DNA of 64,000 nucleotides from an uncultured Bacilli bacterium (lineage in GTDB: Bacteria; Bacillota_I; Bacilli_A; RFN20; CAG-826), in contig CAKPNG010000001.1 in the NCBI GenBank assembly GCA_934168325.1, forward strand, positions 62,001-126,000, written 5' to 3'. The notes under the pieces are model-generated. The model worked only from the letters and a program-made list of their open reading frames with translations. It made no database searches and was not told where the DNA came from. Shown piece after piece: positions 44,531 to 52,548 of this stretch; within the stretch, counting starts at the first letter, position 1, and the number at the start of each line of letters is the position of its first letter. The position numbers were made by a program, and so were the translations under genes.

Positions 44531-44551
44531 AAAAGGAGGGAAACAATTAAA

Positions 44552-44995
44552 ATGTACCAGTTAATTAAATCAATTTTTCAAAATTATACCCACAATAAAA
44601 TTATTTCAACTGATGATTTTAACGATGATATAAATGAAGCTCAAGAATGGCTTAATGAAATTGAACAAAATACCAATCAAGTAATTATCAATAAAGACAT
44701 TTTAATTGCTTTCTGTTGTTTTGGAAAATTTCAATATACAAATAAGGAAGATTTCAATAAAATAATTGATTACTTAAAAAAAATTGTAGAAATTCCTACA
44801 AATCAAACGACAATAATATGGCTGTGTCAATTTGAATTACGAAGACAACTTTTATCCTATCTTTCGCAATATAATCTGCTTCACGCAGACGATTCTCCCT
44901 ATTATGATATGGGACGAGAGTTATTTAAAAGATTGGCAAGCGACCAATCTAATTTTGAACAAGTAAAAACTATTTATGGAATAAAGGAGAGATAA
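44552..44995 (+). CDS. Hypothetical protein in cassette B
   Basis: 147 residues, mainly helical: LIKSIFQNYTHNKIISTDDFNDDINEAQEWLNEIEQ, ILIAFCCFGKFQYTNKEDFNKIIDYLKK, IWLCQFELRRQLLSYLSQYN. No family recognised. It lies between precursor and partner, with AAAGGAGGG upstream, so it probably belongs to the peptide pathway, for example as leader-binding or immunity protein; cassette A has no equivalent. Confidence 0.55.
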   Translation: MYQLIKSIFQNYTHNKIISTDDFNDDINEAQEWLNEIEQNTNQVIINKDILIAFCCFGKFQYTNKEDFNKIIDYLKKIVEIPTNQTTIIWLCQFELRRQLLSYLSQYNLLHADDSPYYDMGRELFKRLASDQSNFEQVKTIYGIKER

Positions 44996-44997
44996 AA

Positions 44998-45288
44998 TTG
45001 AAACCTATTAAAATTAAACTTACTGATGAAGAGTGCCGTAAAGTTGAAAAAGAATTTTTTGAATATCAAGCTATAAAAGATATTCTCACCTTTATTAATT
45101 GTCAAGACTCCATCAATATTGGAGCATTGAAGGTGTATATGGCAGAAGCTGAGGAAAGATTTACTGAGCTTGAAAGAGCAAAGCGAGAAGTATCCAAGGC
45201 AAGCTGTCCGCCAGAACTTGAAGGGAAAGATTATGATTATGAATTTAATTTTAGTAATCAGGAAATTATTTTTTATGAGGTAAAATAA
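44998..45288 (+). CDS. Small partner protein of cassette B
   Basis: 96 residues from TTG (AAAGGAGAG upstream). KIKLTDEECRKVEKEFFEYQAIKDILTFI, MAEAEERFTELERAKREVSK, and a beta end YDYEFNFSNQEIIFYEV. It has the same length, order (helix, helix, strand) and position relative to the maturase as the 98-aa protein of cassette A. Likely the co-conserved CXXX modification-system component. Confidence 0.62.
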   Translation: MKPIKIKLTDEECRKVEKEFFEYQAIKDILTFINCQDSINIGALKVYMAEAEERFTELERAKREVSKASCPPELEGKDYDYEFNFSNQEIIFYEVK

Positions 45289-45289
45289 A

Positions 45290-47035
45290 ATGAAATTAGG
45301 CTGGAATAATGAATATTCAGAATATATTCATGCGCTTTATCCCAGTCCCACATTAAAAACTCGCTCAATTACTTTTCAAATTACTGATAGTTGTAATTTA
45401 AAGTGCTCGTATTGCCTGACAGGTGATACAACAATTTTAATGAGCGATTTCAATTATAAAGAAATTAGAGATATAAAGGTTGGAGACAATGTTATGGGCT
45501 TCAACCTTTCTTTAATAAATGGGGATTGGAAACTAATTCAACAATTAGCACTAGTTAAGGCTTGTTTTAAGAGAGAAGTAAATAGTCTTTATCATTTAAC
45601 TACTGCGGATGGTCATGTAATAAAAATTACAGGTAATCATCGTATTCTGGTGAGTTATGACGCGGGCGGCACATATCAATGGGAAGAAGTTAGTAAATGC
45701 AAGCCTTATAAAACCTATATGATTTACTATGGAGCTTCTACATCTTCTCCTATGGGTGTTCTTATTACTGAGCTAAAAAAAGTAAAAGGTAATTTTACTG
45801 TTTATAATATTGAAACAGATACAGGAAACTATTTTGCAAATAATTTAGCAGTTCATAACTGTTATCAAATTAACAAAAAAACGAATATGATGACAAAAGA
45901 GACCGCCCGCGCCTGTGTTGATTTATTGTTTGATTTATGGGATAAAAATGACCCTAACTCTATCATTAACCATTCCACAAAAGCTCTTATTTTAGACTAC
46001 ATTGGTGGTGAGCCACTTCTAAATGTTCCAATAATGGATTTTATCAATTCCTATTTCATGGAGCGTTGCATTGAACTTCATCATCCATGGGGACTCACAT
46101 GGCGGGCGTCAATATGCTCTAATGGATTAAATTATTTTAATCAAGATTTTCAAGAATACTTAAAAAAATGGGGACACAAAACTTCTTTTTCAATTACTCT
46201 TGACGGCCCGCAAGAAATTCACGATGAGTGCCGAAAAGACCATGACGGGAAAGGTAGTTTTGCACGAGCTTATTCTGCAAGTGTAGCTCATAAGGCGAAA
46301 TATGGCGATAAATCCTTATCAACTAAAATAACTTTAGCTCCAGAAAATATAAATAAAATGGGAAGTATTTTAGACTTTTTTTTGAAAGAAAATTATTATG
46401 AAATTAACGGGAACCCAGCTTTTGAACCAAAATGGACTTATGAGCATGCCCGCATTTATTATGATAATTTAAAGAAATTTGCAGATAGATTATTAAATGA
46501 GAAACGAGAAATTCATACTAATTTCTTTATGAATTTCATCGGCAAACCAATCCCATCTTTTGACCTTCAAAATAATTGTGGCGGGCAAGGTGAAATGTTG
46601 GCTTTTGATACGCAAGGAATTGCTTACCCTTGTCTGCGTTTTATGCCCAGCTCTTTAGGGAATAGCGTGCCACCGCTTATAATCGGAAGTGCCCAAGAAG
46701 GACTTTATTCAACTAAAGAACAGCGATTAATTGGAGAAATGTTGAAAAAAGTTAATCGTCGAACAAAAAGTTCTGATGAATGTTTTAATTGTCCAATTGC
46801 TTCTGGCTGTATGGATTGCGCGGGCTGGAATTATCAGGAGAGCGGGACAGTTGATAGTCGTTCTACTAATATTTGCCCAATGCACAAGGCGCGTGTTCTT
46901 GCAAACTGTTATTATTGGAATATGAAAGAACAAGGTTCTTTCCCATTAAACTTAACTGATGAAGAGTCATTAAAAATTGTGTCGTCCGCAGAGTTGGTCA
47001 TGCTAAAAACCTTATCTACAAAAAAAGAAATTTGA
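45290..47035 (+). CDS. Radical SAM/SPASM peptide maturase B, interrupted by an intein in its Fe-S motif
   Basis: 581-residue precursor, 432 after splicing. The N-extein ends SCNLKCSY, where Cys35 and Cys39 are the first two ligands of CX3CX2C. The intein occupies residues 42-190. The C-extein begins with Cys191-YQINKK, so splicing creates CNLKCSYCYQ, matching CCLSCIYCYQ of the paralogue at 25344. Then YIGGEPLL, SICSNG, FSITLDG. The SPASM part has NNCGGQGE, YPCLRF, CFNCPIASGCMDCAGW and ICPMHKA. Without splicing the third cluster cysteine is in the wrong place and the enzyme should be inactive. It should act on precursor B. Confidence 0.9.
   Translation: MKLGWNNEYSEYIHALYPSPTLKTRSITFQITDSCNLKCSYCLTGDTTILMSDFNYKEIRDIKVGDNVMGFNLSLINGDWKLIQQLALVKACFKREVNSLYHLTTADGHVIKITGNHRILVSYDAGGTYQWEEVSKCKPYKTYMIYYGASTSSPMGVLITELKKVKGNFTVYNIETDTGNYFANNLAVHNCYQINKKTNMMTKETARACVDLLFDLWDKNDPNSIINHSTKALILDYIGGEPLLNVPIMDFINSYFMERCIELHHPWGLTWRASICSNGLNYFNQDFQEYLKKWGHKTSFSITLDGPQEIHDECRKDHDGKGSFARAYSASVAHKAKYGDKSLSTKITLAPENINKMGSILDFFLKENYYEINGNPAFEPKWTYEHARIYYDNLKKFADRLLNEKREIHTNFFMNFIGKPIPSFDLQNNCGGQGEMLAFDTQGIAYPCLRFMPSSLGNSVPPLIIGSAQEGLYSTKEQRLIGEMLKKVNRRTKSSDECFNCPIASGCMDCAGWNYQESGTVDSRSTNICPMHKARVLANCYYWNMKEQGSFPLNLTDEESLKIVSSAELVMLKTLSTKKEI
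45413..45859 (+). other. Mini-intein inside the radical SAM CX3CX2C motif
   Basis: 149 residues with no endonuclease. Block A: CLTGDTTILMSDF with Cys1 and IRDIKVGDNVMGF. Block B: HLTTADGHVIKITGNHRIL, with the GNHRIL His. Blocks F and G: FTVYNIETDTGNYFANNLAVHN ending His-Asn, then +1 Cys. All class 1 splicing residues are present. The +1 Cys is itself the third [4Fe-4S] ligand of the host enzyme. Confidence 0.93.
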
Positions 47036-47060
47036 TTTTTTATTTAAAATATGATATAAT
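47032..47060 (+). promoter_or_regulatory. Promoter of the 72-aa gene/RNA ligase unit
   Basis: TTGATT, 17 bases, TATAAT, at the end of the maturase gene. Confidence 0.8.
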
Positions 47061-47092
47061 TATTATAGAAAAAAAGAAAAGGAGCGATTTCA

Positions 47093-47311
47093 ATGGAATG
47101 GTATCACATTAAAATTAAATGGTGGTTTGGCGACACTGAGCTTCATTGCACTCATTGTGTAATTCCTGCAAAATCTTATGGGGAGGCTCTTGATGAGGTT
47201 TTGAAAGATTATGGGCATGAAGAGATTGAAGAAATTAAAATGTGGCAAGATGAAGACTACAGTATGCATGGTTTCACGCTGTATGAGGGAGAAGGAGAAG
47301 GAGACGAATAA
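47093..47311 (+). CDS. Small acidic protein
   Basis: 72 residues: MEWYHIKIKWWFGDTELHCTHCVIPAKSYGEALDEVLKDYG, a beta-beta-alpha pattern with a CxxC pair, and an acidic tail (YEGEGEGDE). No family recognised. First gene of the RNA-ligase operon. Confidence 0.62.
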   Translation: MEWYHIKIKWWFGDTELHCTHCVIPAKSYGEALDEVLKDYGHEEIEEIKMWQDEDYSMHGFTLYEGEGEGDE

Positions 47312-47313
47312 AA

Positions 47314-47949
47314 ATGAGTAAATATTTTGTAGAAGTTCATTTCAAAGGAAATAATAAGCCTTATCTGTATATGATAAATGATAATGTTCATTTTGAATCA
47401 AATAAATATTATATGATTGAAACCGCAGAGGGAGATAAATATACTACTCCTGTTTATTTGTATTCTCGTTCTAAAAGCAATCCGAAAAAAGATATTCGGT
47501 GTAAAACAATTGTAAAAGCAACTCTTGTAGAAAGTCCTAAAAGTTCAAAAATTGTAAGCTTCAAAAAAGTTGTTTATAATGATACTGCTCGCACTACTAC
47601 AATTTGGTGGAATGATTATGACTTTACTACCGTTAAAGCGATTGAGGGTGATGCTTATAGCCGTGAAGCAGGTTTCGCCCTTTGTGTTCTTAAAAGACAG
47701 CTTGGCAATAGGGAATTTGCAGATACAATGAATGCTTATTGCGGTAATAATCAGAATTATTATTTTTCTAAAAAAATGGAAAAAGAAAGAGCTGAAAGAA
47801 AAGAAGCAATTAAACAGAAAGAGAATGAATTGAAATCAACCACTACAAAAACCATTCGAGATGTTTAGGGATGGTTAAGAGGCGAAAGCGATATGAATTC
47901 TTGGAAGCAGGTACTTGATGATACTAAGTGGATTCTTCAGCTTCCTTAA
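47314..47949 (+). CDS. Hypothetical protein (one TAG read as Gln)
   Basis: 211 residues. The body has KNNKPYLYMINDNVHFESNKYYMIETAEGDKYTTPVYLYSRS, a PrgI/beta-barrel-like pattern common in gut phage proteins (VYNDTARTTTIWWNDYDFTTVK). TAG at 47866 (IRDV-Q-GWLRGES) leads to 26 more codons and TAA 23 bases before the ligase start. Whether the extension is made is less sure here than in the late genes. Confidence 0.6.
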
Positions 47950-47972
47950 TAAAAAAGAAAGAAGGTAATAAA

Positions 47973-49097
47973 ATGGAACTGATTAAATTCATTAAAAAAA
48001 ATCCCGATTGGGAAACCAAATTAACTGCTGACCCTTACAATCTTAAAATTCGTAAAAAAGACCAGTTTGTTCTATTTTATTACAATCAGCTTTCTTCTGA
48101 CTTTACCAATGAAATTGTAAAAGAGTGCCGTGGAGTTATTCTTGACTCCACGGATTGGACGGTTGCCCGCTATGCCTTCAAGAAATTCTTTAATGCGGAC
48201 GAACCTAATTGCGATGTTAAAATTGATTGGGCATCCGCAGTAGTATCTGAAAAAATTGACGGGTCGCTTGTTTCTGCTTGGTGGGATAAGTACCAGAATA
48301 AATGGCGTTGGGCAACTTCTAAAACTATTGACGCGGAGGATGCTCCTCTACTTGAAGATGTAAATTGTCCTTTCAAAAACTATCAAGAACTTATAAATTA
48401 TGCGATGCGCCAGCAAGGATATAAAGAACAGAATTTTTGTCGTTCTTTTACTTATAATTTTGAACTTGTTTCTCCTTATACTCGTGTTGTAATTGAATAT
48501 CCTAAACCGCAACTTTATTTTTTGTGCTCTGTTGAAAACGCAGACCTTACTGAACTTCCGTCTTGGGATTATCCATTTGATGTGCTTAAGCCAAAAGTAA
48601 AAAAACTGTCTTCTTATGAAGAATGTGCGCAGGCGGCAAAAGAACTTCCTTGGGATGAAGAAGGTTATGTTGTAAGAGATAAATTTGGACACCGTGTTAA
48701 AATTAAATCCCCCGAATATGTTAAAGCTCATTATTTGAGAAACAATAATGTTATTACAAAGAAAAAGCTAATTCAAATTATTTTGGATAATGAGGTTGAT
48801 GAGTTTCTCACTTATTGTCCTGATTATGAGGAAGCTCTTGATAAACTTATTTGGGCAATGTCTAATGTGGGATTTCAATGCAAAGCAGGATTATCATCTA
48901 TAAGTATACTATCTAAAAATGAATGGCGGAATTGGACAGGAGAACAAATTCAAATTCTTATGAATCAAATTCCACTTTTGCGTTCAGCTTATGTTCAAAA
49001 TTATATTTGGCTTAATTGGAAAAATCCTAATCTGCTCCCTGCTGAATATTTGAAAAAATTTACAGCGGGACAGTGGGAGAAAATTTTAATTAAATAA
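47973..49097 (+). CDS. RNA ligase (T4 Rnl1-like)
   Basis: 374 residues from ATG 47973 (AAGAAGGTAAT upstream). The adenylation motif I is SEKIDGSLVS (Lys near residue 93). KECRGVILDSTDWTV lies before it, FELVSPYTRVV is motif III-like, DEEGYVVRDK motif IV and HRVKIKSPEY motif V. The C-terminal domain is helical. Family members reseal cleaved tRNAs. With the kinase-HD protein at 51261 it makes up an RNA repair pair, as in T4 against anticodon nucleases. In this phage it could protect the suppressor tRNA. Confidence 0.88.
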   Translation: MELIKFIKKNPDWETKLTADPYNLKIRKKDQFVLFYYNQLSSDFTNEIVKECRGVILDSTDWTVARYAFKKFFNADEPNCDVKIDWASAVVSEKIDGSLVSAWWDKYQNKWRWATSKTIDAEDAPLLEDVNCPFKNYQELINYAMRQQGYKEQNFCRSFTYNFELVSPYTRVVIEYPKPQLYFLCSVENADLTELPSWDYPFDVLKPKVKKLSSYEECAQAAKELPWDEEGYVVRDKFGHRVKIKSPEYVKAHYLRNNNVITKKKLIQIILDNEVDEFLTYCPDYEEALDKLIWAMSNVGFQCKAGLSSISILSKNEWRNWTGEQIQILMNQIPLLRSAYVQNYIWLNWKNPNLLPAEYLKKFTAGQWEKILIK

Positions 49098-49108
49098 AAT
49101 TTATTTAG

Positions 49109-49138
49109 GACACTTATAGAGATATAAGTGTCTTTTTT
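49109..49138 (+). terminator. Terminator after RNA ligase
   Basis: GACACTTATA-GAGA-TATAAGTGTC then TTTTTT. Confidence 0.9.
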
Positions 49139-49141
49139 AAT

Positions 49142-49170
49142 TTGACTTTTTTTTAGAATTGTGCTATAAT
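49142..49170 (+). promoter_or_regulatory. Promoter of the kinase-like/radical SAM unit
   Basis: TTGACT, 17 bases, TATAAT, following the terminator by three bases. Confidence 0.85.
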
Positions 49171-49203
49171 ATATATAGAAAATAAAGAAAGGAAGTCGTT
49201 TTA

Positions 49204-49962
49204 ATGGCTATTGATTTTAAGAGAGAGAGTGAAATTTTCCACACCATCATTGATACTATGCTGGATACTTTTCAAATGCCTTATTCGGGGGAATGTCATG
49301 AAAATGATAAAATCCGTAGTGATTTCCTTTCGTGGGAAAGTGCTTATGCGAAGCAGTCAGCAAACGGGTTTTATAATGATAAAGGTGATTTAGTATGTCA
49401 ATCTACTTATGGAACTTCTTCCCATCCCGCCTTTGAATTTTTCCCCGAAGAAAAGAGCGGTTGGACTATGGTTCGTGGCTGGTGTCGTATTGTTTTTCTG
49501 ACTGATGAGTCTGACTATGTTTTGAAAATTCCTGCCAATTTTTTGAATGGACGAAGTGTAGATTTCAACCAGAATGAGTTTGATACTTATCAACAAGCGG
49601 TTGAAGCTGGATATGAAGAAAGATTTGCAAAATGTTATAAACTTCCTGACTATCGTGGTATTCCAATGTTGCTTATGGAACGCATTGATGTTGATGAAGA
49701 CCAAAATGCAAGCATCTGCTATCAAACTATTGAAGCTATGTATGAAGAAGATGGTCTTGAGGGAGAAGAACTTGATGATGCGATTGATAGCTTTAACTAT
49801 GGCGATTCTGATAGTGTAGAAGTTTATCTTGGAACTAAATATGGAAATGAGTTTCTTGATTGGTGCGATGAAATTGGTTTGCGGGATGTCCATTCAGGGA
49901 ATTTTGGATTTAGACATTATGATTACAGCCAACCTGTAATTTGCGATTATGCTTCTTATTGA
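49204..49962 (+). CDS. Protein kinase-fold-like protein
   Basis: 252 residues. DYVLKIP (ATP-lysine strand), NEFDTYQQAVEAG, IPMLLMERIDVD (hinge), then GLRDVHSGNFGF (HxGN in place of the catalytic loop) and PVICDYASY (Asp of DFG-like). This order fits a minimal kinase or phosphotransferase fold. It may phosphorylate a host protein or small molecule, or be a pseudokinase; the target cannot be told. GAAAGGAAG precedes ATG. Confidence 0.65.
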   Translation: MAIDFKRESEIFHTIIDTMLDTFQMPYSGECHENDKIRSDFLSWESAYAKQSANGFYNDKGDLVCQSTYGTSSHPAFEFFPEEKSGWTMVRGWCRIVFLTDESDYVLKIPANFLNGRSVDFNQNEFDTYQQAVEAGYEERFAKCYKLPDYRGIPMLLMERIDVDEDQNASICYQTIEAMYEEDGLEGEELDDAIDSFNYGDSDSVEVYLGTKYGNEFLDWCDEIGLRDVHSGNFGFRHYDYSQPVICDYASY

Positions 49963-49974
49963 GGAGGAATTTTA

Positions 49975-50181
49975 GTGGCAGTAATAGTTGTGATTTTATT
50001 TATGTGTGCTATTTTAATGGGAGCGTTTTTTGGACTGGTTATTGGACTTAAATTAAGATTAGACCGCTATGATAAGAAAATTAAGGAATTGAGCAAAGCA
50101 ATTTCTGTTAATGAAGACTATTTAACTGCCATTGATGAGCGGACGATTGATATTTATAATTATGTTAGGAGGAAAAGCTAA
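49975..50181 (+). CDS. Small single-pass membrane protein
   Basis: 68 residues from GTG with GAGGAGG upstream. One membrane helix (VIVVILFMCAILMGAFFGLVIGL) and a cytoplasmic coiled tail. Its TAA overlaps the ATG of the radical SAM gene. Confidence 0.6.
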   Translation: MAVIVVILFMCAILMGAFFGLVIGLKLRLDRYDKKIKELSKAISVNEDYLTAIDERTIDIYNYVRRKS

Positions 50182-50912
50182 TGGGAATTAACTTGCAGGT
50201 TGTAATGCCTTATCAAAAGTGCGTATATAATTGCCCCTTTTGTTGTGCTCGTGGAAAGAAGCACAACTATCAATTTGAGAATTTATTTGCGGATGATTAT
50301 AAAGAATGGCAGAAAAAGTTGATAGCCCGCTGTGAGCAAGGAGATATAGATTATGTTGTGATTACGGGAGAAGCCGACCCTACACAAAACCGCAGATTCA
50401 TTGAGGCTGTTTGTGAAACAGTTCCAGAAGGGATTCCAATTGAACTTACTACGCATAATTATAATTGCGAGCCAATGCTGGTGAATTGTCATAATCGTAT
50501 CCACACAGTATCTTATTCTATCACAAACAGTCGGGATTATTTAAGAGCTTGGAATTGGAGTATTAATAATTGTGATTATGACATCCCAATGCACCGTTTA
50601 GTGATAATTCTTACTGATGAGTTTAATTTTTTGAATGCTGATAATTTTAACAGAATGGGATTCGCACAAATTACTTTCAAAACGCTTCAAGAATCCGATG
50701 ATGAAGAAGTTAATGAGTGGATTCGTGTTCATAAAATGAATGATGAGCACTTAAATAAAATTAGAGAAATTGTAGCTAAATACAATGGTGATGACTGGTG
50801 CTCAATAAGACTTGATGAAAGTTGCCAAACTGCAAAAGGTCGTTATGAAATTTTTAGGTGCGATGGTAATTGTTATAATTCTTGGGAAGCAAAATTTCCA
50901 ATTGACAAATAA
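50181..50912 (+). CDS. Radical SAM protein (third of the window)
   Basis: 243 residues. Cluster motif CVYNCPFC (CX3CX2C) near residue 14, VVITGEADP (GGE-like), IPIELTTHN, HTVSYSI and ITFKTLQ. There is no SPASM domain, but CRCDGNCYNSW-type cysteines occur at the end (FRCDGNCY). It is short, like QueE or activase-type enzymes, yet no subfamily is clear. It could modify a nucleotide, a tRNA or a small peptide. Coupled to the membrane protein upstream. Confidence 0.75.
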   Translation: MGINLQVVMPYQKCVYNCPFCCARGKKHNYQFENLFADDYKEWQKKLIARCEQGDIDYVVITGEADPTQNRRFIEAVCETVPEGIPIELTTHNYNCEPMLVNCHNRIHTVSYSITNSRDYLRAWNWSINNCDYDIPMHRLVIILTDEFNFLNADNFNRMGFAQITFKTLQESDDEEVNEWIRVHKMNDEHLNKIREIVAKYNGDDWCSIRLDESCQTAKGRYEIFRCDGNCYNSWEAKFPIDK

Positions 50913-50915
50913 AAT

Positions 50916-50944
50916 TTGAAAAAATTCTAAAATTATGTTATAAT
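50916..50944 (+). promoter_or_regulatory. Promoter of the polynucleotide kinase unit
   Basis: TTGAAA, 17 bases, TATAAT. Confidence 0.75.
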
Positions 50945-50980
50945 AATAGTGTAAAAAGGATATGAGAGAGGAGCGTTATA

Positions 50981-51097
50981 ATGGACTTTTATAGTTGTCT
51001 GAGAGTGTTATGGGGTATTTTTTTACTTTTCGGCGGGCTGACGCTCCTCTCGGTTTTTGGTTATATGATAATATGGCTTACGAGCAAGGAGAAGTAA
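50981..51097 (+). CDS. Very small membrane protein
   Basis: 38 residues: one membrane helix (VLWGIFLLFGGLTLLSVFGYMIIWL), then TSKEK. GAGAGGAG lies 7 bases before ATG 50981. The ORF is immediately downstream of a good promoter, so it is probably real. Confidence 0.5.
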   Translation: MDFYSCLRVLWGIFLLFGGLTLLSVFGYMIIWLTSKEK

Positions 51098-51098
51098 A

Positions 51099-51257
51099 AT
51101 GAAAGAATTTATTGAGAAAGCAAATAAGTGGTTTAAGGTAATTCGTAGTGCAGAAGATGAAAATGTTTGTTATTTTGAATTTAAAGATGGTCTTCGCATT
51201 ATTTTGCGGAATGGTCGTTATGATGGTTGGTATGTAGCTGGGAAAAAGGAGGAGTAA
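51099..51257 (+). CDS. Small hypothetical protein
   Basis: 52 residues: FIEKANKWFKVIRSAEDENVCYFEFKDGLRIILRNGRYDGWYV, a small beta-sheet. AAGGAG precedes ATG. No family recognised. Confidence 0.55.
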   Translation: MKEFIEKANKWFKVIRSAEDENVCYFEFKDGLRIILRNGRYDGWYVAGKKEE

Positions 51258-51260
51258 GCG

Positions 51261-52163
51261 ATGTTTATAATGATGGTTGGTCTGCCTTATTCAGGTAAAG
51301 ACTACTATATCGAACATAATAAACAGCCCGATGATATTGTAGTATCTTCAGATGAAATTCGAGAAGAACTTTACGGTGACGCATCGATTCAGGACTCTCC
51401 GAAAAAAGTTTTCTTGATAATGCGGAAGCGTACTCTTGAAGGACTTGCAACTGGTAAAACTGTCTGGTATAATGCGACTAATATTTCTATGAAACATCGG
51501 GTTGCTCTTTTAAAGGATATTAAGGCTAAATATGGTAATTCAGTGGAAACTCAATGCATCATAATGGCAACTTCATTGGAAACCATTGACCGCAGAAGAG
51601 CGTTAAGAGAAAGAAAAGTTGATGCCCGTGTTATCAAAAGAATGCTTATGCAGTTTGAAACTCCTATGTTTTATGAGGGCTGGGATTATATTGAAATTAA
51701 ACAGGAAGATAATCTTGAAATAGATTTGGAAGATATTCAAGTTCAGTTCATGGGTATGGAGCATGATAATATACATCATTCTAAATCCATATATGACCAT
51801 ATGCATGAAGCTTTTAGACTTGCATCAGAAGATAATTGTTCTGTTATAATTAATAGAATGCTTTATTTTCATGACATTGGCAAATATTTTACAAAGACCT
51901 TTACTAATTGTCGTGGAGAAGAAACTAAAGATGCTCACTACTATGGACACGCTAATTATGGAGCATATTTAGTTTTAGCTTATGATAATAATGTTTATTT
52001 AAGGTGCCATGAAGAGAAGTTATTGCTTGAAGCTTGGCTTATCAATTTTCATATGAGATATTATGAATCTGGTTTTGAAAATTGGATTAAAAAATATGAT
52101 ATTCCACAAGACTTAATTAAGTTGCTGTCTTTGGTAAATCATTATGATAGGGAGGCAAAATAA
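51261..52163 (+). CDS. Polynucleotide 5'-kinase with HD-domain phosphohydrolase
   Basis: 300 residues. The N-terminal P-loop kinase has MVGLPYSGKDYY (Walker A), SSDEIREELYGD and LRERKVDARVIKRM (lid), as in the AAA_33/T4 Pnk kinase domain. The C-terminal part has HSKSIYDHMHEAF, LYFHDIGK (HD), HANYGAYLV and LINFHMRYY, a metal-dependent HD phosphohydrolase that would remove 2',3'-phosphate ends. This is the healing half of RNA repair, paired with the RNA ligase 2 kb upstream. Start codon ATG 51261 with AAAGGAGGAG. Confidence 0.85.
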   Translation: MFIMMVGLPYSGKDYYIEHNKQPDDIVVSSDEIREELYGDASIQDSPKKVFLIMRKRTLEGLATGKTVWYNATNISMKHRVALLKDIKAKYGNSVETQCIIMATSLETIDRRRALRERKVDARVIKRMLMQFETPMFYEGWDYIEIKQEDNLEIDLEDIQVQFMGMEHDNIHHSKSIYDHMHEAFRLASEDNCSVIINRMLYFHDIGKYFTKTFTNCRGEETKDAHYYGHANYGAYLVLAYDNNVYLRCHEEKLLLEAWLINFHMRYYESGFENWIKKYDIPQDLIKLLSLVNHYDREAK

Positions 52164-52447
52164 TGGGAGCAATACCTTGGTGGGGCTATTTATTGGTTTG
52201 GATTGTTAGCTTCTCTGCTTTTTTGACAATTTATTTTTGCCAAATCAACCAAGCAGTTATTAAGAATAAAGATGGATTTGGGTATAAAATTAACTTTTAT
52301 TTAATTATTGTGTTCTTTTTAGTATTTTCTATTGTAAGTATAATTCCTATTATAAATATATTATGCTTGTTAGAAGCTTTTACTGACCAAGCTTATCAAA
52401 TGATTTATACCTTTATTAGTCAGCAAACAAAAGAAGAGCAAATGTAA
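52163..52447 (+). CDS. Two-helix membrane protein
   Basis: 94 residues. Membrane helices WGYLLVWIVSFSAFLTIYF and FYLIIVFFLVFSIVSIIPIINILCLL, short polar tail. Start overlaps the kinase stop (TAATG). No family recognised; small membrane proteins are frequent in phage early regions. Confidence 0.58.
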   Translation: MGAIPWWGYLLVWIVSFSAFLTIYFCQINQAVIKNKDGFGYKINFYLIIVFFLVFSIVSIIPIINILCLLEAFTDQAYQMIYTFISQQTKEEQM

Positions 52448-52452
52448 AAATT

Positions 52453-52484
52453 AGACTGGCTATGTTTAATAGTCAGTCTTTTTT
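52453..52484 (+). terminator. Terminator after the membrane protein gene
   Basis: AGACTGGCTAT-5 nt-ATAGTCAGTCT then TTTTT. Confidence 0.88.
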
Positions 52485-52487
52485 AAT

Positions 52488-52516
52488 TTGATTTTTTTAT
52501 AAAAATATGATATAAT
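52488..52516 (+). promoter_or_regulatory. Promoter of the small-gene operon 52.5-56.8 kb
   Basis: TTGATT, 17 bases, TATAAT. Confidence 0.82.
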
Positions 52517-52548
52517 ATATATAGAAAGAATAAAGGAGAGGAAAAAAT

